A stretch of 64,000 nt of DNA from Gigaspora rosea (GCA_003550325.1 QKWP01000352.1:190590-254589); one strand, 5' to 3'; shown: positions 45,408 to 57,194, counted from the first letter of the stretch. Translations and numbers: made by a program. Notes: a model not told the origin generated them from the sequence alone.

Positions 45408-46547
45408 AGGACCCCGAAGGATACATATAATACTGAGATCTGGCTTTGTATAGACTTATATATAATTTTTCCATATGTTATATGCTTAAATTTGTATAAC
45501 CAACTGGTAATTTTTTGAAAAGTTAGATGTTTATTTGTATAACAAAGACGATCTTTATAACAAGTACAATCTTTTTTTGTATAACGATACTATATATACA
45601 TCGGGAAAATTTTTAAGTAGATATAAATCGATATATACCGTATGTTGCAGCTACCTTTTTTTGCCGATTTTTAACAAAAAAAACCCGTGGGTAGCTTATT
45701 TACTATTTTAAGTAATTTAAAGCACAATAAAGAGGTAGCTTATTTTTGAATACAAAACTTTAATAAGTAAAATAAATAAATAAATATGCTGTAGACAATA
45801 AATAAATATGCTGTAGACGATAAATAAATATGTTATAAACAATAAATAAATATGCAGAAAAAAATCGGGAGTAACTTATAAAGCGATTTTTGGTCAATCG
45901 ATTATAGTCGCTACATAGTAAAGTCTAAATTTTACTAAGCAAATCGATTAAAGTCGCATAAGTAACATTGTTCAGCAGATCAAAATACGCGTACCCTGAA
46001 AATTTCATACAAATTGGAGAACTTTTTATTATTTGACTTTTAATTTTTACGTTCAACGGTTTTTTTTTTATAAAAAAAAAACCGTTGAACGTAAAAATTA
46101 AAAGTCAAATAATAAAAAGTTCTCCAATTTGTATGAAATTTTCAGGGTACGCGTATTTTGATCTGCTGAACAATGTTACTTATGCGACTTTAATCGATTT
46201 GCTTAGTAAAATTTAGACTTTACTATGTAGCAACGTTCATCGATCGTATGGGTAGCTTATTTTCGAAACTAAAAATTTTGTTGTTGAATTTGAACACGGT
46301 TAACTACCGCCCTTCTTTTTCTAGATAGGTTTCTGATTTTCTCTTCGTCACTTTTTTTTGTGTAATTATGTTTTTGGCTTTGGTGGTTAACATGATCATA
46401 CTGGTACTCAGATCTGAAATTGTATAATTTATAGTAAATTTGAACTTATATTATAATTTTGTATAAAGCTTTTAAAATTAAGTGTATAAAGTTATATTAA
46501 AAAATTGAGTCTGGATCTGAGTTATATATGTATCCTTCGGGGTCCTG
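45408..46547. mobile_element. TIR element carrying a perfect 322-bp palindrome
   Basis: Terminal repeats AGGACCCCGAAGGATACATA (from 45408) and the inverted TATGTATCCTTCGGGGTCCT (ending 46547). Flanking octamers GGTCCGCT (45400-45407) and GATCCACT (46548-46555) match at 6 of 8 positions, both differences being G versus A, so an 8-bp hAT-like target duplication is plausible. It sits directly upstream of the LINE first ORF. Non-coding, 1140 bp. Confidence 0.65.
45910..46231. repeat. Perfect palindrome, two 161-bp arms, no spacer
   Basis: 45910-46070 is the exact reverse complement of 46071-46231, with the centre between 46070 and 46071 (TTTTTTTTTA then TAAAAAAAAA). Checked block by block with no mismatch. 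The next outward pair (45909/46232) mismatches. Confidence 0.95.
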
Positions 46548-46555
46548 ATCCACTT

Positions 46556-47079
46556 CTTCATTTGTTGTTTTTTGGAAACCTTTAGTTATAGTTGTTTCCT
46601 TCCTCTTCTTACTCAGTTTGTTCTCTAGCTTAAAGTTCTTCTTTGTTAAGAATTAATTATTTAATTAATATAATTATATATTTAAGTAGTTTGGTTCTGA
46701 ATTTTCTCTTTTTCTACTATACTGTTTTTGTTTACTTAGGATTTACAGATATACTATTACTTCTAATATATTATATAAAGATGAGTTTGAAAATTTCACG
46801 CACTCATGTGGCCGTGTACACTGTTATCGACCAATCAAAACTGATCATGTGAACACAAGATTAATCACTTGTACCCGGCCAATCAACATCGATTGCAAAT
46901 TTTATAAAAAAATTTTAAGATTTTTTTATTAAAAAAAAAAAAAAAATACAACGATAAATTTTATTAAAAAAAAACAAGAATAAAAAAAAAAAAAAAAACA
47001 AAAAGAATACAACAAACGATAAATTGCACTATGACTAAAAAAAAAAACACACAAAGTAATGAACATCCGAACTCTAACC
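46556..47079. other. AT-rich stretch, possibly part of the LINE 5' region
   Basis: A T-rich segment to about 46640, then AT-rich sequence and A-runs (46920-47040). No supportable gene. Confidence 0.35.
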
Positions 47080-47823
47080 CGAACCTAACTCGAACCTGAA
47101 CCCTAACGACGGCTCCAATAGTGAAATCGTATCTAAAAGAAGAAAAGCTCTAGTAACGACGGCTCCAACGACGAAATCGCAACTAAAAGACAAGCCCTAA
47201 CCTAAATACGAACTCTAACGACTCCAATAGTGAAATTGTATCTAAAAGAAAAAAAGCATCTAACAACTCCAGTAACGACGGCTCCAACAGCGAAATCGCA
47301 ACTAAAAGAAGGAAAGCATTAGTTATAAGTTATAAAAAAAATATAAACAAACAAATTAACAGTCCCAAAATGAAAACATACCAGAAAACGGCGACTCCAA
47401 TGGCTTCAGTAATGCCAGTGAAATGTATCTGAAAAAAAAGAAGAGTTAGTACCTGAATAAGGGCGAAAAAACAACAAAAAAAAACAAGCAACGGCCCAAA
47501 AATGAAAAACTTACCAAAAATGGTAATTCCAAAATGACGGTTCCAATGACTTTTTTATCTGAAAATGGCAGCTCCAATAACTTTAGTAATGATGGCTCCA
47601 ATGGCGAAATCACACCCAGAAGAGAAAAAAGCATTAGTAAATATATAAGAAAAAAAAACTAACACAAGACGAAAAACTTACCCGGCTCCAGTAACGTAGT
47701 GATCATACCCTAAGGTATGATAACCGGTTAACTGCTAGGTTACCCAGATATCCGGATTATGAAATTGATTAATGGGTCATTAATCAAGATATCTGATTAA
47801 CCTATTCGGTTAATAAGATATAT

Positions 47824-48637
47824 ATAGTAAACAATTTTAATTATTAATATACAACCGGTTGAGTTGCATTCATACAAATAATTTATCTTTATTTTAACCT
47901 AATCTATGTTCTGGTTTTGTTGACTTATAACTCAGGTTACGACCAGTTTTATAATAATATCTTGTATATATATATCAGTACGTCATATTTGTATTTGTGC
48001 AATATCACGTATACAGCATTTTATTAAATTGCTATATTTATATATAATTGCAAGATCGTGAGTTTTATATGCATGTAAAGAGTTAATGAGATATGTATAA
48101 TCTATATGGCTTATTTATCATATACACGTAATATTTATTTAAATCTTTATATAGCTAAAGCACTAGGTTGATAATCATCAATTAAATTATAGTGGTTTTT
48201 TAAAATCAAATTTGATACGATAAAAAAATTTTTAAGATTTTACTTTGGCGACATTTGTATATAATTTGGAATAAATCATTCATTTTATCAAATAATAAAT
48301 TTAGAAGTTAATTTATTCAAATCAAAAAAAATATCAAGAAAAAATATTTAAGATTTTACTTTGGCGACATTTGCACATGACTTGTAATAATCCTTCATTT
48401 TATCAAATGATTAAGATTTTACTTTGGCGATATTTGTATATGAATTGGAATAAATCATTTATTTTATTAAATGATAAATTTAGAGTTAATTTATTCAAAT
48501 CAAAAAATAACAAGAAAAATATATACATATGATTTTAAATTCTTGCTGATACATCAAAATAAATAATAAATTAGTAGACTCAAAATTTAAAATAAATAGT
48601 TGTCTGAAAATACGATACTATAAACTTAAAAAAAAAA
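47824..48637. other. hAT 5' non-coding region with direct repeats
   Basis: AAGATTTTACTTTGGCGA recurs about three times (near 48233, 48350 and 48413), each followed by ATTTG and a TCATT-TATCAAAT segment. These could be subterminal transposase-binding repeats. No gene. Confidence 0.45.
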
Positions 48638-49602
48638 ATGTTCGATGAAAATTCTAGCGAGAAAGATACTACTGTTCTATTTGATAAAAAACACAAAAAA
48701 CAAAAAAAAATACCTAATGCAAATTTGTTAGAATTATCACAATCTAATCAGATGAACGCAGTAATATGGTTGATGATATATCTGTCGAATGCGATAATTC
48801 AGTCAATAATAATGACATATTAGATGAACTTAATAATCTGATTAATGAATACGAAAATAGCCTGGTTAATGAATATGAATATAATCTGATTGATGAATAC
48901 GATGATAACCTGGTTAACGATAATGATAATAACTTAATTAATGATGATAATAATCAAGATATTGAAGATAATCAAGATAATCAAGATAATACACTTCGTT
49001 CAATCTTACAAAGCCAACCCAAAAATATGTCAAAAACACCAAATTTAATAGAAATAAAGTTAATTCCTATTATAAGCCATTCAGGGCGAAGTTGGATTTG
49101 GTCTTATTATCAACGTTATGAAGCTGTACCACTCTACAAAACAATTGTAAGTTGTTTAGTAGAAGTTCATAAAAATAATAAAAGTGAATTATATGGACAT
49201 TTTATGAGGTCAGTTGATAGTTCAACGGGAAATTATATTGGGCACTTAGCAATACGACATGGTATTACAGAAAGTTCACATAATAAAAAAATAAAACAAC
49301 CTTTATTTTCGCAACTTCAAATTGATAAAATAATTTATAGTAATCCAGAACGTAAGCGTCGTTTAGATCAAAAATTTGTTGAACTTTTAATTAAGGATCA
49401 ACAACCATTAAATATTTGAAATAATGAGGGTCTTACGGATTTTATTGCAGAATTTGATCCATTATACCAATTTCCGAGTGAAAGATATTGCTGACAATTG
49501 CTTTCTGAAGCATATGAAAATACTAAGCAATCGTTACTAGATATATTTAAAAAAAATATTATCTCATGCTCACTAACCTGTGATTTATGGACTGGTCATA
49601 AT

Positions 49603-49840
49603 TAGTGATGCTACCGAAATTGATTTTTGAAAAAGGCCTATTTCGTCTTCATTAGAGAAAATTAAAATTTTTTATAAAAAAGAACAAATTAAATTTATAT
49701 AGATATGTTCTTTATAATTTCGTCTATTCAAAAAAGTATCAAATAATTTCGTCTTTCAAGTAAAATAGGTCAAATACAATTTCGTCTTCAAATTTTAATT
49801 TCGGGTTTTAGAACCCAAAATGCTTTCGTCCTCATGTATA
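49603..49840. mobile_element. hAT-type MITE nested in the hAT transposase
   Basis: Perfect 8-bp duplication GTCATAAT at 49595-49602 and 49841-49848. The ends TAGTGATGCTACCGAAAT and, inverted, TATACATGAGGACGAAAG are imperfect repeats. The interior carries four or five ATTTCGTCTTC-like motifs. It sits exactly after the CDLWTG motif, and the transposase frame resumes after it. Confidence 0.75.
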
Positions 49841-50248
49841 GTCATAATAGATTAGGATACTTGGGTGTAACTTGTTTGTACGTTGATACTAATTTTCAAT
49901 TACAAGAAACTATTCTTTCTATTAATTATCTTCTTTATCCACGTACTGGCGAGATTATTAATGAATGAAATCTTAGTAATAAAGTTTTTTCGATTACTAC
50001 AGATAATGGTAGTAATATGATTAAAGCACTGGATTTTATGCAAGATATAATTCATATCACATATACAGCATATACTCTCCAGTTAGTTGTTGGAAAAGGT
50101 CTTTTAGAAATAGAAAATTTAGTTAAACATGCAAAAAAACTTATGCTATACTTTACTACTCCCAAACAAACTCAACGGCTTTTGGAAGCTCAAAAAAAAT
50201 TTAATTGTAATGAAAATATTGTAAGTATTTTAAATACATATTCAAATA

Positions 50249-50603
50249 CGGATGATCATGAAATTGGATAATTGGGCATATAGCAAGTATCTAAAACTTT
50301 TTTAAAAATATAGCATGTAAACTTTCCATCTTTAGTAATTTCTAATTTGTAAAGAGTCATATGAGGTAATTTCTTATTCTAACAAGAACACACTTTTTTT
50401 TTTTTTTAAGTAGAGGCAGTTTATTCGCTATTGTTTAAGGTAGCTATTCTATGAAGAGCTTTGCTATCTTTATCAAGTTATTAGGCGCAGGAATTCTAAA
50501 CAACAAATCTCGACATGTTTTAACCTGTCCAACAAAACAGAAATAACCTTCATCAGTATTAAAAAACCCAAATTTCATTACTATCCAATTTCACAATCAT
50601 CCG
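50249..50603. mobile_element. TIR element nested in the hAT transposase
   Basis: Inverted arms CGGATGATCATGAAATTGGA (from 50249) and TCCAATTTCACAATCATCCG (ending 50603), flanked by TA on each side. The transposase frame resumes only near 50738, so the T-rich stretch 50604-50737 is either additional insertion or an intron. Confidence 0.6.
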
Positions 50604-51391
50604 TAATATATATTAAGTTTGCAAAACCGCTAATATTTAATAAACAATCCTTTATTAAAAATTAGTTTAAAATTCTTTTCTTAAGCTTTTTCTTTATAGC
50701 GTTTTAGTTACTAAATAAAAGTTTTTTTTTTAATTTATAAGAACCTTTCTCAAAATGATCATAAATTACATATAATTGCTGATGTGCCAACAAGATGGAA
50801 TTCTTCTTATCTTGCTTGGCAACGGCTAATTAAAATTCGAAATATAATTGACCCTATGATTACAATGCTATTCTTAAATAAAGATACTCGAAAAGAAGCA
50901 ATACAATTAAAAAAAATTAATCTTACTGAGACTAAGTAGGAAGCTATAACAAGTCTTATCTCAATACTTGAACCATTTGCAGAGGCTACTGATTTATTAA
51001 GAGGTAGTAAATATTCAACAATAAGTTTTATGTATAGTGCAATTAAGGCGATATTTAATAGTCTTATAATGTTTGATGATTTTGAACTTCAACAAGTAAA
51101 TTATAATAATGATGAAAGTGCTTTTAATGATAATGATCAAACGAATGATGTTCCTTATGATTGTACAAATATTGGAAAAAGAGTAAGAATAGCGCTATAC
51201 AATGCTATTAACTATTATTGGCAAGTACTATCTGAAGAAGGAATGTTGGCTGCATTACTAGATCCTTGATGCAAAGTATTGAGTTTTAATTTAGAATCTT
51301 TAAGGTCTAGAACTTACAATTCATTGCGTGAAGTATATAGACAGTACCAAAATCAAATAGACGTATTAGAGGGCATCCATAAATAACATTA

Positions 51392-52181
51392 TCCCTTAGA
51401 TTGTAGTAGAACACAGGCAAATTTGCCTGCGTTTTTGCACTTTTTTAGCTCTGATTTACTTTTTTAAAATACTAAAATAATTAAATAAAACTTTGTACAA
51501 TTATATTTGAAAATAAGGATTACTTTTTTGCAAAATTAGTTTTTATATTATAAGAAAATAAATTATAGTTACATATAAGCTGAAAATAGATAATTTTAAG
51601 AAAAAATTTTTTTAAAAAATTTTATTACAATTTTTCTGCGATCTTATTTAGTTTTAGTTTTAGAACTATAGTTCTTAAGACAAAATTGTAGTTTATATAA
51701 AGGATGATAACTTTCATTATTGCAACTTTAATGATTTACTTGTAAAAATTAAGACTTGTATTAGAAGTAAAGATTTTTTTATAGACGGGAACATATAAAA
51801 TTTGAAAAAATCTAAAGAAAAATTTTAATAGTAAAAATGCCAATACAAGAACTTTAAACATTTATTATATTAAAGTTTTCTAATGATTTTAAAAAAATTT
51901 TATAACAAAGTTACTAAAACAAAACTTAAAAAATATTTTTTACTTAGAAAAGATATGGCTAAAATCAATATTTAAAATTTTATTAAAAATTTTAAAATAC
52001 GCAGGCAAATTTGCCTGTGTTACAATCTAAGCAGGGTTGGCAATGGAACAATGGAGCTCAATGGTTGTGCGAATGGAGCTCAAATAGCTAGTATCCATTG
52101 GTTCCATTCAGAGCTCCATTGGCTCCATTCGCAGCTCCATTGGGCTCCATTGACTCCATTGCCAACCCTGAATCTAAGGGA
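51392..52181. mobile_element. TIR element (TCCCTTAGATTGTA ends) nested in a MITE
   Basis: The ends TCCCTTAGATTGTAGTAG and, once the 139-bp insert is set aside, the inverted TCCCTTAGATTGTAACAC, flanked by TA (51390-51391 and 52182-52183). Both arms continue into AGGCAAATTTGCCT, itself a perfect palindrome. The element at 57195-57768 has similar termini (TCCCTTAAACC) and the same GGCAAATTTGCC type motif. Confidence 0.7.
52032..52170. mobile_element. hAT-type MITE (CAGGGTTGGCAATGG ends)
   Basis: Perfect 8-bp duplication AATCTAAG at 52024-52031 and 52171-52178. Perfect 15-bp ends CAGGGTTGGCAATGG / CCATTGCCAACCCTG. The interior is repeats of CTCCATTGG and its complement. A degenerate relative lies at about 39488-39580. 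Confidence 0.85.
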
Positions 52182-53158
52182 TATACCCCCTCATAGTAGC
52201 GCTGGACCCCCCTCTACTATATAAAAAAATTTTTCAAATCCGTATATTTATATATAAAATTTTACAAAAACTTGAATATATTGTGACACAGTGATCCGAT
52301 TTGGATGATTTAGATACCATTCGATTCGTCTCAGTGAAACGAATCCAATGATACCAAAATCATTTCATTTAGATTACTGGATCAATAGTTATTCACAAAA
52401 AACCATTAATTTTTTAGTAATTTTATAAGAAAACATAATAACCAATAGTATTTGGCCAATAAAATTTGATCCAGCGATCCAAATGAAATAAAATTGGTAC
52501 CATTCGACTCCTCTCACCGAGACGAATCGAATGGTACCAAAATTATTAAATTTGGACCACTGGTTCAATTTTTAGCCAATTTTTTCTAAAAAAATTACGT
52601 TATTTTTTTGACTCATCTCTATTTATTGAGAAAAACATTATCGTTCGTTCAACCCCCTCTCTTGTATAACGTTATTTATGGATGCCCCTTATCTATTAAG
52701 CAACTACTATGACCTACAAGCAAATTATTAGCTACTATATTTTGATCAAATAATACACATATGGATGAAATTTCTGACTATATTGGAATGCTAGAAATTT
52801 CTTATAACCAATGTCCATTTGAGTGATGGAAAAGTAATCAAAGTCATTTTCCGGTTCTAGCTTATTTGGCACGAAAATATCTAGCTATTTTAGCTACTTC
52901 AACACCTAGTGAGAGGCTATTTAGTGAAGCCGGAAATATTATGTCTATTAAAAAAGCGAACCTTTTATCTATTACACTTGAGCATTTGATTTTTTTAAAC
53001 AAAAATCGTTATGCTGTTGGTATTATTTTTCCAAGTAAATTTAAGTTACAACAATAAATTTTTTTTTAAACACTACATTAATGAATTTTTGTTTTTTAGA
53101 ACAAAATCATATTAAAGCGAATAAGTAGTATATATTTTTTTTCAGGTAAGAATACCTC

Positions 53159-53198
<40 letters not shown>

Positions 53199-54330
53199 TT
53201 TTAAGCATCATTTTATATTATTTATAATAATATATAATTACCGATCTTTAATTACTTTACAACAAAATCAAATTTTATCAATTTAGTTAGATATATACAA
53301 GTTGAGAAGTTGAGAATATATAGTAAGAAATTTTAATATCCATTAATGTATTGAGTTAAATTAATTGGATTAATTGGATTAACACAAACCTTTTATTAAG
53401 AGTCTTGTTTTCTGAACTAACCCCGATCAAATACAAACTTTGAACAAACATATTGAATAAGTCAGATGTTATCAGACATGTATAATTAAAATTTTTTTCT
53501 TACTTGGCTTAAACAAATTTTTCGAATTAGATATTAGAAAAATTATGTATACACACAATCGTTTATATATAATGTTGTAACACAAATTATACGCAGCACT
53601 TTCAATAAAATATGATTTGTTAATCATTTATTTGAACCGGTAAATTATAAAACTTATATAAAATCATGATCTGCAAGATTACATCTTGCAAAAAACGATA
53701 ACCCATATATAACCTATCTATAAAGAGGTTATATTCGGATATAACCGCTACCCTTTTTATTCTAATAGGGTATAAAACTGGATATTAGATTTTATTAAAG
53801 GGTATAACCTTTCGGGTAAAGAGTTAACCGGGTACGAATACTACAGTACCGACGGTGGCTTCAACGGCAAAATCAGAAGAAAGAATAGCATTAAAAAAAA
53901 AAAGACAAACAAAAAACTTACTCGACCCAATAAACCACTTTAATATGAACCGGAAAACTTACCAAGATTACGCCGTACAATACAACTCCAAAAAAAGTGC
54001 AAAACTACCCATTGGAGAAACGTAAACGTACAAAACAAAAACATCCACCAAGAATGTTCTTTATAGTGCTATAGAAACGTATAAAAAGAACGCCAGCACA
54101 AGATCCTGAAGAAACATAACCGAGAAGAAAATCTAACACGACACCTATGATGGCACTTACGACGACACCTACAACGATACTTGCAATAACACCAAGACTA
54201 CACTGACGCGACAAACGATTGTAGCTAAAAAAGAAAAAAAAATTAGTAACAAAATACGGTAAAACAAAAATAAACAAAAAAAAATCAAAAAAACTTATCT
54301 TGATGAACTTATTTATATGCATGCATATAG

Positions 54331-54839
54331 GGGTGCATGGCCATGCAGGTGCGTGAAAAAAGTTTTCCCTATAAAGATAAATAATTTTACTAGAAAAATT
54401 AAAAAAAAATTGTTAAATTACTGTTTGTGATTAGTTATATAGGTGAACAAACAAATAAAATTTGGTGAACAAATTAACAAAATTGCTAATGATCTGAAAA
54501 TATAATTTTAAACAATAAATTGCTATTGGACAAGCTAATATATTTTTACATAATAGTAAAATTTATGTACTATTTATATATTATATTTGTACTTTGGCTA
54601 ATATATATATATTTTTTAACTTAGGCAGCCTCACCAGCACTTTTATTTAAACTAATTGAATTTGTAGCAAAAACAAGTAATTTTTTAAATTCTAAGTCTG
54701 ACATCACCCAAAATTCCGCTTAATCGACGAATTCTTAGATGCGACCTGCCACACTGTTCCAAACTCAGTTTGAATCAGAACGCCTTATCATGACTGCCTA
54801 CTTTTTAAACCTCCTTCTCTTAGCTTCCTGAGTAGAGGT
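54331..54839. other. Non-coding stretch
   Basis: AT-rich to about 54690, then a more balanced segment adjoining the dispersed repeat. No gene is seen. Confidence 0.4.
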
Positions 54840-55680
54840 AATCTACTAGAAAAAAAACATATCAAGAAATAAAGGGAAAAATATAAAGGGGGAAAGCATC
54901 AAACCTAAACGAAAAACCCAATAACAACAAAATAAAACAAATAGAAAGAAAAAGAAAGAGGCAAAAAGCCACAGTACATGATAGCATAGTGCCGCTAAGC
55001 GGCATAGAAAACTAAAAGAAAATCAAAACATAAAAGAAAAATCTAGAACCAATGATAAAAATTATATAATACTGCGCAAGGAAACGCCTCGCCAAAGTAT
55101 TATATGAAAAAAGAATGTTCTGGAATTTAGTTTCACAGATCTGCTACTCCATTGTGCCACGTCTTATTACACGTCCGTTCCTGTTTATCAACTTGCACGC
55201 CTTCTTCCCGATTAGGATAGAAACAACAATGCCGATCTTTTGGAAAGGGTATGCTGAATTTCCTACTTTCCGTCAAAAATTCCAGAAAAACTGCTTCAAG
55301 CGAGAATATGGTAGAGAGTAAATGGTCGAATATGTTCTTGTAACCAAAAAACTTTAAAGAAAGTGTTGAAAAACTCATTTTTTAGTTCACCGTCTAACCA
55401 AGCTAGAATAGCTTTGTCGACAAAAGAAAACTTCTACCAGAATTTCTTGTACCAAGGGCACCCACTGTCAGTTATCTTGCACAATTGATGCTTCTGGCTT
55501 GCATGTCAAATATATAAAGGAGTCCCCCAGAGTAGAAGAAAGGTTAACTTCTATAAAAACCACTATTAGAATGCAGCTGTCTCGTCTTTTACTAAAAAAT
55601 TTTTTGTTTTTCTTTTGCTCGGAAATTTGTACAAGTGATTGTCAGAAAGAGTTTTATTTTATTTTATTTTTTTTATTTTT
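54840..55680 (+). repeat. Dispersed repeat family, copy C
   Basis: Contains AATTATATAATACTGC (about 55051), AATGTTCTGGAATTTAGTTT (about 55113), CAACAATGCCGATCTTTTGG (about 55224), CTTTGTCGACAAAAG (about 55412), CTTGTACCAAGGGCACCCAC (about 55447), and the TATA-like AATATATAAAGGAGTC (about 55508). It preserves the empty target of the MITE found at 11337-11632. Non-coding. Confidence 0.55.
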
Positions 55681-56230
55681 TTATTTTTTTTGGCTAATAT
55701 TTTGGCAACTTAGCAAGTGCTTAAAGTAATATTATTAATAATTTTGTAAAAGTAATAGAAATTATCTTTATATATAATATTTTTTAAAATGATTTTTTAG
55801 CTAAATTTAAAGTTTTACTATATATTAAATATAAATTGCCAAAAATTTCAGAGTTTACCAAAGCTATTTTAAAAAAATTAAACATTAAAGATCTTGTATA
55901 AGTTTTTGCAAACCTGGTTTAAAATACAAAAAAGAATCAGTAGAAATAGAACAAATTGTTTTTAGTAATTTTTTTTTTAATTTTTAAATTATTAAAATAT
56001 CTTGACAACTACTTAATCAATTTTAATAAATATTTTTATTTTAATTATAGAAAAAATGTGCTTGTTACTGAATTGCTGATTGGCCAATTAGATTTGAGAT
56101 AGGCAATTATATATAGGCTGATATCAATAAAAATAAGGCAGATTGATATTTTAAAAAAAATTAATACCAACTTTCATAGTTTATATCTCAATAAATGTTT
56201 TTATGTCTCGTGTATGAATTTTGTTAGTGG
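55681..56230. other. AT-rich stretch without a recognisable gene
   Basis: T-rich then AT-rich; nothing supportable. Confidence 0.5.
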
Positions 56231-56233
56231 TTA

Positions 56234-57018
56234 GAGGGCATCCATAAATAACGTTATGTACCCCCTCATAGTAGCACTTGACTTCCTCTCTACTATATAA
56301 AAAATTTTTCAAAATCTGTATATTTATATATAAAATTTTACAAAAACTTGAATATATTGTGACACAGTAATCCGATTTGGATAATTTAGTTACTATTCGA
56401 TTCGTCTCAGTGAGACGAATCCAATGATACCAAAATTGTTTCATTTGGATTACTGGATCAATATTTATTCACAAAAAACTATTGGTTTTATAGTAATTTT
56501 ATAAAAAAACATAATAACCAATAGTATTTGGGCAATAAAATTTGATCCAGTGAACCAAATTAATTGAATTTTGGTGCCATTCGACTCCTCTCATCGAGAC
56601 GAATCGAATGGTACTAAAATCATTAAATTTGGACTACTGGTTTAATTTTTAGACAATTTTTTTTAAAAAAATTACGTTATATTTTTTTGACCCCCAACTT
56701 ATTGAGAAAAACGTTATTGTTCGTCCAACCCTATACATGTTGGCAAAATTCCAAATTACTATAGTTTGGGATTTGTCCATGCCCAAATCCCAAATATATC
56801 CCAAATTAATTTCTCAAAAACTTTATTAATAATCTTTGTTTAAACAAATAGTAGATATTTTTATTGTTATAAATAATATATTTGCAAAATTTTATGACTA
56901 CTTTTTTGATTTAATCTTTTACAAATAGCAATTGTTTTTTTTGAATTTGGGATTTGTCTGTGTTTTGCCAGCAAGTATATCCAACCTCCTCTTGTATAAT
57001 GTAATTTATGGATGCCCC
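56234..57018. mobile_element. PIF/Harbinger-like MITE, copy 3 (with nested hAT MITE)
   Basis: TTA at 56231-56233, and TTA one base beyond the right end (57020-57022). The ends GAGGGCATCCATAAATAACG and, inverted, GGGGCATCCATAAATTACAT. Two internal ATTCGTCTC/GAGACGAAT hairpins (near 56400 and 56595). Confidence 0.75.
56732..56979. mobile_element. hAT-type MITE (TATACWTGYTGGCAAAA ends)
   Basis: Octamers TCCAACCC (56724-56731) and TCCAACCT (56980-56987) match at 7 of 8. The ends TATACATGTTGGCAAAA and, inverted, TATACTTGCTGGCAAAA. The empty site is visible in the sister MITE at about 59927. The interior contains CCCAAATCCCAAATATATCC. Confidence 0.75.
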
Positions 57019-57194
57019 ATTATAGTCATCATCAGTAACAAGTAGATTCATTCTTCAAATATTATTATACCAAATTTTATTTAAATATTTTAGAAATGTA
57101 TTTATAGTAATTATGCAAGCAAACAAGAGCCTACCAAAGCATTGTGGACACTTTTTGGATTGTAATTACTCAAAATCAGGTAAGTAACCGCAGT

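Larger units (their letters stand above)
51369..52688. mobile_element. PIF/Harbinger-like MITE, copy 2, with two further nested elements
   Basis: TTA on both sides (51366-51368 and 52689-52691). The ends GAGGGCATCCATAAATAACA and, inverted, GGGGCATCCATAAATAACGT. It contains 51392-52181, which itself contains 52032-52170. It interrupts the hAT transposase before the dimerisation domain. Confidence 0.8.
48638..53057 (+). pseudogene. hAT transposase (decayed)
   Basis: Recognisable hAT order. A repetitive Asn/Asp/Glu N-terminal part (NLINEYENSLVNEYEYNLID). A BED-zinc-finger-like segment (SWIWSYYQRYEAV to HLAIRHGI, about 49089-49265). CSLTCDLWTG (about 49569). TTDNGSN (about 49999). ADVPTRWNSSYLAWQRL (about 50782). 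LLDP-stop-CKVL (about 51258). The C-terminal dimerisation motif ATSTPSERLFSEAGN with LIFLNKN (about 52890-53017). In-frame stops include TGA 49417, TGA 49492, TGA 49966, TAG 50937 and TGA 51267. The last falls in the well-known DPR(Y/C)K motif, so CGA became TGA. A frameshift near 48750 separates the first ATG from the rest. Non-functional. Confidence 0.85.
47697..53843 (+). mobile_element. hAT DNA transposon, near-complete, with nested insertions
   Basis: The ends TAGTGATCATACCC (47697) and, inverted, TAGTATTCGTACCC (ending 53843) are flanked by octamers CAGTAACG (47689-47696) and CAGTACCG (53844-53851), matching at 7 of 8, the hAT-type duplication. Both flanks belong to the same mini-exon repeat, which supports the boundaries. 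Nested inserts: 49603-49840, about 50249-50603 and 51369-52688. The transposase relic is described separately. Confidence 0.8.
47080..54330 (-). pseudogene. Array of splice-like mini-exons encoding Gly/Ala/Val/Ile repeats, split by a hAT transposon
   Basis: Read on the minus strand, short segments of about 30-60 bases encode small/hydrophobic patterns: IASIVVGVVVSAIIGVV in the longest exon (54224-54005), FAVEATVGTGAG across the transposon insertion site, then AIGAIITKVIGAAI and AVGAVVTGVV. Several are preceded by a T-rich tract ending TTTTAG, often with CTAATGC upstream (branch-point-like), and several are followed by GTAAGTTTTT. The hAT element (47697-53843) interrupts one exon. The plus-strand repeat at 2233-2489 is of the same type. 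Interpretation: a decayed gene, or an exon-intron repeat family, for glycine-zipper-like membrane helices. The alternative is a minisatellite (GGCTCCAATGGCGAAATC units) mimicking exons. No complete gene model is possible. Confidence 0.35.

Noticed and set aside
52866..53057. Treating the 63-codon frame as an independent gene
   Set aside because: It is the C-terminal dimerisation domain of the hAT transposase, separated by insertions and stops.
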